From contig NVSW01000001.1 in NCBI GenBank assembly GCA_002401365.1, forward strand, positions 14,496 through 26,759: a DNA stretch of 12,264 nucleotides. The letters run 5' to 3'. The translations under genes and the position numbers were made by a program. Of the stretch, positions 1 through 5,560 are shown piece after piece. The notes under the pieces are model-generated. The model saw nothing but the letters and a program-made list of their open reading frames with translations, ran no database searches and was not told the DNA's origin. Position 1 is the first letter of the stretch; each line of letters begins with the position of its first letter. The DNA comes from Piscirickettsiaceae bacterium (GTDB lineage: Bacteria > Pseudomonadota > Gammaproteobacteria > Methylococcales > Cycloclasticaceae).

Positions 1-101
1 TATTAACGGGAATGGATTTTCCCTGTAATTCGACAATAAAGACTAAGCAAGGCTTTTCATATCATTATTTAAGTTTAGCCCAACACAATGCTATTTCCGT
101 T
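1..101. other. Short gap downstream of mnmE, no gene assigned
   Basis: This stretch follows the mnmE stop (mnmE reads leftward). All minus-strand frames hit stops quickly. It contains a small inverted repeat, GGGAA at 8-12 and TTCCC at 19-23, with a 6-nt loop. It has no strong T-run on either side, so it is at best a weak terminator. A plus-strand frame is open from base 3 to a stop at 138-140 inside mnmE, but it is short and resembles nothing I recognise. In related genomes mnmG, rsmG and parAB usually lie further in this direction. None of them is visible here. Confidence 0.4.
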
Positions 102-1457
102 TTATTTGCCAATACAAAAGGACGAAAATATTTCGCCTAACAGGTCATCCGGTGTCATTTTTCCTGTTATTTCTGATAAGGCGTTTTGCGCTAAACGCAA
201 ATCTTCTGCGAACATTTCACCCGCTTGATAGGTGAGTAGTTGGTTTATACCGTCGTCTAAAAATGTACTGGCTCTTGCTAGGGCATCTAAATGGCGGCGG
301 CGCGCTAGGAATATGTTTTTTTCTTCGGGGTTAAAACCCATTGATGTTTTTAGGTGCTGGGTGAGTAAATTAAGCCCATCGCCGTGTTTTGCTGATAGTT
401 TTATGGTTGTTTGTCCACCGCTAGACGTTGCTACTTCAGGCTTTTCCCCGGTGATATCTATTTTATTGAACACCACTGTTACTGACATAGAAGGCGGTAT
501 GTCTTCTAATAGGGCGAGGTGCTCTTCTAGTGCTGATTCTTTTGCATCGACGACGAGCAACACTTGATCGGCGGTTAAAATCGCTTGTTTTGCGCGTTTG
601 ACGCCTTCTTGCTCGATAATATCGGTGGTTTCACGTAAACCCGCTGTATCTATAATATGAACGGGCATGCCGTCTATTTGAATTTGTTCTCTAAGAACAT
701 CGCGCGTTGTGCCGGCTATTTCTGTGACGATGGCGGTATCGCGTTTTGCTAGTGCGTTTAGTAGGCTAGATTTTCCTGCGTTTGGCTTACCTGCCAATAC
801 GACCGTCATGCCGTCTCTTAATAAACTGCCTTGTTTTGCTGTTTCTTTTAGCGTGGTAAACGCTTCTTTTAGCTTGTTGATAATTTGTTGCAATTCATCA
901 CCGGCTAAAAAGTCGATGTCTTCGTCGCTAAAGTCTATTGCTGATTCTACATACAAACGAAGGTGTGTTAGTTGTTTTTGTAAATCATTGATACGGTCTG
1001 AAAAGGCACCCTGTAAAGAACGCTGAGCTGACATTGCAGCGGCGGCTGTGCCTGCATCAATAATGTCGGCAACTGCTTCTGCTTGCGCTAAATCTAGCTT
1101 ATTGTTTAAGAAGGCTCTTTGGGTAAACTCACCGGGTTCTGCAAGACGAGCTCCCAGAGCTATAACCCTTTTTAACAGTATATCTAATACCACTGGGCCA
1201 CCGTGGCCTTGAAGCTCTAGAGTATCTTCGCCGGTGTAGGAAGCGGGTGACTGAAAGAACAGAGCAATGCCACTATCTATCGTACTGCTGTCTTGTTCTT
1301 TAAACGATTTAAGACAAGCCTGACGAGGTGGAAGCTGTGAACCTAAAAGTTGTTCACAAATTTGCTGGGTTTGTGGCCCACTAATTCGAATAATACCAAT
1401 ACCACCACGGCCGCTTGCTGTTGCGATTGCGGCAATCGTGTCATTGGCTTCAATCAT
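102..1457 (-). CDS. mnmE: tRNA uridine-5-carboxymethylaminomethyl modification GTPase MnmE
   Basis: MnmE (TrmE) works with MnmG to modify the wobble uridine (U34) of certain tRNAs, using a methylene-tetrahydrofolate-derived carbon and GTP hydrolysis. The 451-residue product matches the family's usual length of about 450. The N-terminal folate-binding domain covers roughly residues 1-120. A G domain is inserted in the helical domain: Walker A GKPNAGKS at 223-230, GTTRD at 249-253, DTAG at 270-273, NKID at 331-334 and the SAK motif near 355. The invariant C-terminal FCIGK (447-451) carries the conserved cysteine. The ATG start gives the canonical IAAIATASGRGGIGIIRISG opening and is preceded by AACGAGGAA, a plausible ribosome-binding site overlapping the yidC stop. 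It is the last gene of the rpmH-rnpA-yidD-yidC-mnmE operon, 7 nt after yidC. All key GTPase motifs are intact. Confidence 0.98.
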   Translation of the reverse strand: MIEANDTIAAIATASGRGGIGIIRISGPQTQQICEQLLGSQLPPRQACLKSFKEQDSSTIDSGIALFFQSPASYTGEDTLELQGHGGPVVLDILLKRVIALGARLAEPGEFTQRAFLNNKLDLAQAEAVADIIDAGTAAAAMSAQRSLQGAFSDRINDLQKQLTHLRLYVESAIDFSDEDIDFLAGDELQQIINKLKEAFTTLKETAKQGSLLRDGMTVVLAGKPNAGKSSLLNALAKRDTAIVTEIAGTTRDVLREQIQIDGMPVHIIDTAGLRETTDIIEQEGVKRAKQAILTADQVLLVVDAKESALEEHLALLEDIPPSMSVTVVFNKIDITGEKPEVATSSGGQTTIKLSAKHGDGLNLLTQHLKTSMGFNPEEKNIFLARRRHLDALARASTFLDDGINQLLTYQAGEMFAEDLRLAQNALSEITGKMTPDDLLGEIFSSFCIGK

Positions 1458-1464
1458 TTCCTCG

Positions 1465-3105
1465 TTACTTTTCTTTTCCTGACTCTATGCGCTTCATAAT
1501 AATGGTTTGCTGCGTAATCGTTAGTACGTTATTCACTATCCAGTACAGCACAAGCCCAGAGGGGAAGAAGGCAAAGAAACCGGTAAACATAATCGGTAGC
1601 ATTTGCATCATTTTCTTTTGCATTGGATCAACCGGTGCTGGGTTTAAGCGTTGCTGTAAGAACATGGTAATACCGTAAATCACCGGCAAGATAAAGTATG
1701 GATCTGCCGCTGATAGGTTATCTATCCATAAAGCAAACGGCGCTTGTCTTAACTCAACGCTTTCCAGTAATGTCCAATACAGGGAAATAAACACCGGGAT
1801 TTGAACTAAAATTGGCAAACAACCGCCTAAGGGGTTAATTTTTTCCGTTTTATATAGCTCCATCATCGCTTGATTTAGCTTCTGTTTATCATCACCATAA
1901 CGTTCTTTTAATGCCACAATTCTCGGTTGTACAAGCTTCATGTGCGCCATAGATTTATAGCTTTTTTCTGATAGCTTAAAGAACAGCGCTTTAATGCTAA
2001 ACGTAACTAATATAATCGCTACACCCCAGTTGCCAACAAGATCGTGGAAAAAGCTTAACAACCAAAATATTGGTTCGGCGATAATAGTCAGTTTGCCATA
2101 GTCCACCATTAGGTCAAGCCCTGGCGCTGTTGCCGTTAACTGGTCTTGGAGTTTTGGCCCTGCGTATAGAACCGAGTTAAATACTTTGCTTTCGCCTGCG
2201 GCTACTATTTTATTTGCAGAATAAGCCCCTATTACAAACAGGCCACCATCTATTGCTTTTGTGTAATACGTGTATTGATTTTCGTTTTGCGGTATCCAAG
2301 CAACACCAAAGTAATGCTGAATCATACCTGCCCAACCACCTACAGTCTGGACACTAAGGTTTTCGTCCTGCATATCATCAAAATCAATTTTTTGATATTT
2401 TTCCTCCTCCGTATACAACACCCCACCAGTGTAGGTATAAATGAACGAGTTTGCTTTTTTCTCTTCGTAATCATTACGTTTAATTTGTAGGTATTCGCGC
2501 GCAGACCAACTGCTAGAGCCCTTGTTTTCTATTCGCGTTTCAAGGTCTACTTTATAGCTGCCTTTGCTAAAAACGTATGTTTTTGTCACGACAATGCCAT
2601 TGCCGTTTATCCACGTTAACGGCACCCGTAATACGTCCCCTGTTAACGTATAATTTTGTTTTTCTGTTTGCCAGACCGAGTGGTGGTTTGGGCTTTCACC
2701 TTGTTGTGAAATTAGGCCCGACTCAACAACAAATATTTTAGGCATATCGTCGTTTAACAACTTAACAACGTCTGCTTTTCCTTTTTCTTCAGGATATTGC
2801 GTCAATTCTAAGCGGTTAATTCCACCGCCTAATGTATTGATGTGTAATCTATAAACATCGGTGTTAACCGTAATAAGCTGGCCCCCTACCTGTTTTTTAA
2901 CACTATTTATCTCTATGTCTACCCCGCTCGAGAGCTCGTTAGCCGTTTTCGCCTCAGGAACGTCGGATTGTTGGTTTGTTTTAGCGTCGGCACCCGCCAC
3001 CTCTGGCGTTTGTTGCGGCAAAACATAGTCTTTTTGCCACGCTTGCCAAATAAGAACAGACACAAAAGCGAGTGCTGCAAAAAGTAGAGTTCTTTGATTA
3101 TCCAT
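1465..3105 (-). CDS. yidC: Membrane protein insertase YidC
   Basis: YidC inserts and folds inner-membrane proteins, alone or with the Sec translocon. The product is 546 residues (548 in E. coli). An N-terminal transmembrane anchor covers about 6-22. A large periplasmic P1 domain covers about 60-330. The conserved five-helix core starts near residue 340. The cytoplasmic hairpin and core signatures are present: SYKSMAHMKLVQPRI (382-396), INPLGGCLPILVQIPVF (423-439), VELRQAPFALW (450-460) and FPSGLVLYW (514-522). The groove position that is Arg366 in E. coli is Lys372 here, the same basic substitution I recall from Pseudomonas-type YidC. The tail is short, lacking the long basic extension of some homologues. 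The ATG overlaps the end of yidD by 8 nt (ATGGATAA). It has no clear Shine-Dalgarno sequence, only an A-run, so translation is probably coupled to yidD. Confidence 0.98.
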   Translation of the reverse strand: MDNQRTLLFAALAFVSVLIWQAWQKDYVLPQQTPEVAGADAKTNQQSDVPEAKTANELSSGVDIEINSVKKQVGGQLITVNTDVYRLHINTLGGGINRLELTQYPEEKGKADVVKLLNDDMPKIFVVESGLISQQGESPNHHSVWQTEKQNYTLTGDVLRVPLTWINGNGIVVTKTYVFSKGSYKVDLETRIENKGSSSWSAREYLQIKRNDYEEKKANSFIYTYTGGVLYTEEEKYQKIDFDDMQDENLSVQTVGGWAGMIQHYFGVAWIPQNENQYTYYTKAIDGGLFVIGAYSANKIVAAGESKVFNSVLYAGPKLQDQLTATAPGLDLMVDYGKLTIIAEPIFWLLSFFHDLVGNWGVAIILVTFSIKALFFKLSEKSYKSMAHMKLVQPRIVALKERYGDDKQKLNQAMMELYKTEKINPLGGCLPILVQIPVFISLYWTLLESVELRQAPFALWIDNLSAADPYFILPVIYGITMFLQQRLNPAPVDPMQKKMMQMLPIMFTGFFAFFPSGLVLYWIVNNVLTITQQTIIMKRIESGKEK

Positions 3106-3328
3106 GTTTTTTTTCTATTGTAGGCAAAGGGTCTAGGCCACCCTTGCACAAGGGTTGACACCGAAGTAAGCGTTTAATGGTTAAATAGCTTGCTTTAATT
3201 AGGTTGTATTCTTGATATGCCTGTAAAGCATACTCAGAGCAACTAGGATAAAAGCGACAACGGCTTGGTAACATTGGGCTAATAAAGTAGCGGTAAAACT
3301 TTATTAAATAAATAAATGGTTTATTCAT
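3098..3328 (-). CDS. yidD: Membrane protein insertion efficiency factor YidD
   Basis: This is a small protein of the YidD (DUF37, formerly 'haemolytic factor') family. It associates with the inner membrane and is thought to assist YidC-dependent insertion. The 76 residues show the family core FYRYFISPMLPSRCRFYPSCSEYA (12-35, split here only by my reading) with cysteines at 24 and 30, then LLRCQPLCKGGLDPLP (54-69) with Cys57. Where most homologues read HPWHPGGYDPVP this one has QPLCKGGLDPLP, adding a fourth cysteine (Cys61) and losing the usual histidines and tryptophan. It sits between rnpA and yidC. Its ATG overlaps the rnpA stop by 8 nt (ATGAATAA) and its own stop overlaps yidC by 8 nt. Translational coupling across all three is therefore likely. 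Confidence 0.96.
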   Translation of the reverse strand: MNKPFIYLIKFYRYFISPMLPSRCRFYPSCSEYALQAYQEYNLIKASYLTIKRLLRCQPLCKGGLDPLPTIEKKHG

Positions 3329-3686
3329 TATTAGCTATCACATCAAAATGTGTTTTTATCGAGGCTGATAGTTCTTTTTTGGACGCTTGCGCCGCCTTTT
3401 TTCGACATAAAACAACCATATCAAAACCTTTTAGCTTGTTTTTATTTAACCGGAATGCTTCTCGAATGATGCGTTTAATCTGGTTTCGTAAAACGGCCTT
3501 TTTCACCATTTTTTTTGCTATGGCTAGGCCTAGTTTTCCTGAAGAAAGCGGCTTTTTACTTACTAAAACAGTTAAAAACTCATCAGAAAATTTGTCTGCT
3601 TCTTTGAATACTTGAGAATATTCTTCAGCCGTATTAAGTCGATCCGTTTTTAAAAATGTATTGCTTATGACGTCTTCAGCAATCAA
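3321..3686 (-). CDS. rnpA: Ribonuclease P protein component, TTG start
   Basis: RnpA is the protein subunit of RNase P. It binds the 5' leader of pre-tRNA and supports the catalytic RNA. The frame encodes 121 residues. The basic signature LRNQIKRIIREAFRL (66-80) corresponds to the family RNR motif helix, with the third residue Gln rather than Arg. The preceding LGLAIAKKMVKKAV is the usual central strand and crossover loop. The only usable start I find is TTG at 3684-3686. The frame has a stop further upstream inside rpmH, and no ATG or GTG precedes the conserved region. That TTG shares the bases TTGA with the rpmH stop codon (3683-3686), and no good Shine-Dalgarno sits at normal distance. Reinitiation after rpmH is therefore the likely way in. 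Its end overlaps yidD by 8 nt. Confidence 0.94.
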   Translation of the reverse strand: MIAEDVISNTFLKTDRLNTAEEYSQVFKEADKFSDEFLTVLVSKKPLSSGKLGLAIAKKMVKKAVLRNQIKRIIREAFRLNKNKLKGFDMVVLCRKKAAQASKKELSASIKTHFDVIANNE

Positions 3687-3817
3687 GCCGTTAAACGAAC
3701 CCGCCCTTTTGCACGCCTAGCATTAACAATTTTTCTACCTGACTTAGTCGCCATACGTGCTCTAAAGCCGTGTGTACGAGCTCTTTTTAAATTACTTGGT
3801 TGAAATGTTCTTTTCAT
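3683..3817 (-). CDS. rpmH: 50S ribosomal protein L34
   Basis: L34 is a small, very basic protein of the large ribosomal subunit. The 44-residue product begins MKRTFQPSNLKRARTHGFRA and ends in VNARRAKGRVRLTA, essentially the textbook gammaproteobacterial sequence and exact family length. The ATG lies at 3815-3817. Upstream on the minus strand is AAAGAGTAGCGAACA, giving a modest purine-rich ribosome-binding site. It is the first gene of the leftward operon. A clear promoter lies about 100 bp upstream, and the leader contains a 6-bp hairpin. The stop codon TGA overlaps the TTG start of rnpA. Confidence 0.98.
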   Translation of the reverse strand: MKRTFQPSNLKRARTHGFRARMATKSGRKIVNARRAKGRVRLTA

Positions 3818-3847
3818 TGTTCGCTACTCTTTAAAAATAAATGTTTG

Positions 3848-3863
3848 TTGGTTTATTAACCAA
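3848..3863 (-). repeat. Perfect hairpin in the rpmH leader
   Basis: TTGGTT (3848-3853) and AACCAA (3858-3863) form a perfect 6-bp stem with a 4-nt loop. The predicted rpmH transcript starts near 3913, so this hairpin would sit in the 5' leader about 30 nt before the rpmH start codon. It lacks a following T-run on the minus strand, so it does not look like an intrinsic terminator. It could affect leader stability or ribosome access. Function is inferred, the pairing is seen. Confidence 0.45.
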
Positions 3864-3893
3864 AGACTCCTTTAACCCTGCTTCATGTAAGAG

Positions 3894-3923
3894 TTCTTCG
3901 ACTAATAAAAAGACCGCGAAGAA
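3894..3923. repeat. Inverted repeat spanning the rpmH promoter start region
   Basis: TTCTTCG (3894-3900) and CGAAGAA (3917-3923) are perfect 7-bp complements separated by 16 nt. The right arm lies within the predicted -10 element of the leftward rpmH promoter and the left arm lies just past its start site. On the plus strand the repeat is followed by TAC and seven T (3927-3933), so it also resembles a rightward terminator. No rightward transcript is expected here. An operator-like role is possible but unproven. Confidence 0.35.
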
Positions 3924-3948
3924 TACTTTTTTTCCAGCTTAAAGTCAA
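3920..3948 (-). promoter_or_regulatory. Sigma-70-like promoter for rpmH-rnpA-yidD-yidC-mnmE
   Basis: On the minus strand, TTGACT (plus positions 3943-3948) matches the -35 consensus TTGACA in five of six bases. After exactly 17 nt comes TATTCT (3920-3925), four of six to TATAAT. Transcription would begin near 3913 and give a leader of about 95 nt before rpmH. The position and spacing fit the strong promoter expected for a ribosomal protein operon. No other good promoter is visible between this one and mnmE. Confidence 0.65.
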
Positions 3949-4004
3949 TGTTTTATTGCTTTCTGGCCTAATAACCGAAACGTTTTAATTTTATCCGCTT
4001 TGCC

Positions 4005-4013
4005 TGTGGATAA
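4005..4013 (-). promoter_or_regulatory. Perfect DnaA box upstream of dnaA
   Basis: TGTGGATAA is the exact reverse complement of the strong DnaA box TTATCCACA. It lies 54 bp before the dnaA start codon. The surrounding 12-mer TGTGGATAACTT (4005-4016) recurs exactly downstream of dnaA at 5404-5415. It could serve both origin recognition and repression of dnaA. Confidence 0.85.
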
Positions 4014-4066
4014 CTTCACACTTTAGGTTTATCCTAGTTGTTTTAAAATTAGTAAACAAGGATATT

Positions 4067-5392
4067 GTGTCTACACTTTGGGAGGCTTGCTTAAAACATT
4101 TGGAAACGGAGGTTCCTCCGCAACAAATCAACACGTGGATACGCCCTTTACAGGCAGATTTCAGCAACCGTGAATTAAGCCTTTATGCGCCCAATAAATT
4201 TGTTCTGGACTGGGTTTCAGACAACTATAAAGAAAAAATATATAGTATAATCAATAGGTTAGAAAAAGAACCTGTTTCTTTGCATATAAAAATTGGTAGC
4301 AATAAACCTAGCCAACAACGTACTTTTTCATCACCTAGTAAACAAATAAATAACAACCATCAAAAGTCTGTTCCAAACAATTTAAACAGCACGTTTACAT
4401 TTAATAATTTTGTAGAGGGAAAGTCTAATGCCCTTGCTAAAGCCGCTGCCACCCAAGTATCTCAAAATCCGGGCGGCGCAAACAACCCTCTTTACATTTA
4501 CGGTGGGGTTGGCTTAGGTAAAACACATTTAATGCACGCTGTTGGAAACTCTATTTTACAACAAACACCTAATGCAAAAGTTTGCTTTCTCTCATCTGAA
4601 CGTTTTGTTTCAGATATGGTAAGTTCTTTACAAAAGAATAAAATAAATGACTTTAAAAAGTTTTACCGTTCCCTAGATCTATTATTAATTGATGATATTC
4701 AGTTTTTTGCAAAAAAAGAACGTTCTCAGGAAGAGTTTTTTCACACCTTCAACACACTTATTGAAAATAACAAACAAATCATTCTTACTTGTGATTGCTA
4801 CCCAAAGGAAATTAACGGTTTAGAAGATCGCTTAAAGTCCCGTTTCGGTTGGGGCTTGCCGATTGCTATTGACCCGCCTGATTTAGAAACAAGGGTCGCT
4901 ATTTTAAAAAACAAAGCAGCTCTGAGCAATGTTGACTTGCCTGACGAAGTTGCCTTTTTTATGGGTAGTAGAATAAAGTCTAATGTTCGTGAGTTAGAAG
5001 GGGCTCTACGTCGTGTCTTAGCCAATGCAAACTTTACCGGACTCCCAATTACGTTAGAATTTACTAAAGAGGCGTTACGAGACCTTATTGCCTTACAGGA
5101 TAAAAGAATTAGTATTGATAATATTCAAAAAACGGTTACCGAGTATTATAAAATTAGGATGTCGGACTTGCTCTCATCAAAAAGAACTCGCTCGATAGCC
5201 AGACCACGACAGGTGGCTATGGCTCTGGCTAAAGAGTTAACCAACTATAGCCTACCTGAGATTGGTCAACAGTTTGGTGGTAGGGACCATACGACAGTTT
5301 TACATGCGCAACGAAAGGTTAAAGAGCTAAGGGAGTCTGACCAAAAAATTGATGAGGATTATAGTAACCTGTTAAGAACCCTATCGCATTAA
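4067..5392 (+). CDS. dnaA: Chromosomal replication initiator protein DnaA
   Basis: DnaA binds DnaA boxes, forms an ATP-dependent oligomer at oriC, melts the origin and recruits DnaB. The 441-residue protein is compact because domain II is short. Domain I is about 1-77, with Trp5 and the WIRPLQA segment. An Asn/Ser/Gln-rich linker is about 78-108. The AAA+ domain III has Walker A GGVGLGKT (146-153), Walker B LLLIDD (205-210), box VII EDRLKSR with Arg255 and Arg259, and sensor 2 Arg308 in NVRELEGAL. Domain IV carries GGRDHTTVLH (404-413) for box recognition. One oddity is that the near-invariant Arg after sensor 1 (TSDRYPKEI in E. coli) is Cys244 here, in TCDCYPKEI. Translation starts at GTG, with AAGGA at 4058-4062 four nucleotides before it. 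This start gives the canonical SxLW opening. Confidence 0.98.
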   Translation: MSTLWEACLKHLETEVPPQQINTWIRPLQADFSNRELSLYAPNKFVLDWVSDNYKEKIYSIINRLEKEPVSLHIKIGSNKPSQQRTFSSPSKQINNNHQKSVPNNLNSTFTFNNFVEGKSNALAKAAATQVSQNPGGANNPLYIYGGVGLGKTHLMHAVGNSILQQTPNAKVCFLSSERFVSDMVSSLQKNKINDFKKFYRSLDLLLIDDIQFFAKKERSQEEFFHTFNTLIENNKQIILTCDCYPKEINGLEDRLKSRFGWGLPIAIDPPDLETRVAILKNKAALSNVDLPDEVAFFMGSRIKSNVRELEGALRRVLANANFTGLPITLEFTKEALRDLIALQDKRISIDNIQKTVTEYYKIRMSDLLSSKRTRSIARPRQVAMALAKELTNYSLPEIGQQFGGRDHTTVLHAQRKVKELRESDQKIDEDYSNLLRTLSH

Positions 5393-5403
5393 CTTGGTTA
5401 ACT

Positions 5404-5412
5404 TGTGGATAA
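5404..5412 (-). promoter_or_regulatory. Perfect DnaA box downstream of dnaA
   Basis: TGTGGATAA, the exact reverse complement of TTATCCACA, begins 11 nt after the dnaA stop codon. It lies in the same orientation and in the same 12-bp context (TGTGGATAACTT) as the box upstream of dnaA. It also sits at the end of a short series of TAACTT repeats (5390-5395, 5399-5404, 5410-5415). Confidence 0.85.
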
Positions 5413-5494
5413 CTTATCTTTGCTTTTAATCAACAACATACACACAGGTTATTTATTACTTATTCCCTGTTTATTATTGGCGTAACTTTATGTT

Positions 5495-5520
5495 TTAATT
5501 AGTTTAAATAGACTAATTAA
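5495..5520. repeat. 9-bp perfect AT-rich inverted repeat before dnaN
   Basis: TTAATTAGT (5495-5503) and ACTAATTAA (5512-5520) are exact complements with an 8-nt spacer, followed by CAG and six T (5524-5529). On the plus strand this has the layout of an intrinsic terminator after dnaA. The stem has only one G-C pair, so it would be weak. A protein-binding or origin-unwinding role is equally possible. Confidence 0.55.
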
Positions 5521-5560
5521 CAGTTTTTTCAACCCTTATAACTATAATAAGGTTTTATAT

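Larger units (their letters stand above)
3818..4066. other. oriC: rpmH-dnaA intergenic region, candidate oriC half
   Basis: This 249-bp gap separates the leftward rpmH operon from rightward dnaA, so gene direction switches here as expected at an origin. It holds one perfect DnaA box (4005-4013). A degenerate one, TTATCCGCT (3991-3999, two mismatches), lies a few bases before it, and TTATCCTAG (4029-4037, three mismatches) lies after it. An AT-rich stretch lies around 3981-3998. In Pseudomonas species the rpmH-dnaA region can support autonomous replication, which is the basis for the oriC suggestion. The dnaA promoter should also be here. TAAAAT (4044-4049) is a possible -10 but has no convincing -35 partner. 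A perfect DnaA box upstream of dnaA suggests autoregulation. Confidence 0.6.
5393..5560. other. oriC: dnaA-dnaN intergenic region, candidate second oriC half
   Basis: This 168-bp gap contains a perfect DnaA box (5404-5412), a weak TTATTCCCT (two mismatches), a 9-bp perfect AT-rich inverted repeat (5495-5520) and a T6 run (5524-5529). The right part (about 5485-5560) is strikingly AT-rich and could act as an unwinding element. TATAAT at 5543-5548 is a perfect -10 hexamer. It sits only 12 nt from the dnaN start and has no -35 partner, so I do not call it a promoter. AAGG (5549-5552) is the probable dnaN ribosome-binding site. Confidence 0.55.

Noticed and set aside
8..23. GGGAA...TTCCC hairpin as mnmE terminator
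   Set aside because: Only five base pairs and no T-run on the minus strand. It is too weak to call.
627..642. GGTTTCACGTAAACCC in mnmE as a third parS site
   Set aside because: Four mismatches to the 16-bp consensus and broken palindrome. It encodes the conserved GLRETT region of MnmE.
2607..2615. TTATCCACG, a DnaA box with one mismatch inside yidC
   Set aside because: Single isolated near-match in coding sequence. One-mismatch 9-mers are expected by chance in a window this size.
4133..4138. CACGTG core in dnaA as a parS site
   Set aside because: Only the six-base core matches. The left flank has no consensus bases and the right flank few.
5543..5548. TATAAT as the -10 element of a dnaN promoter
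   Set aside because: No -35 partner at 15-19 bp, and transcription would begin a few bases from the ATG, excluding the ribosome-binding site.
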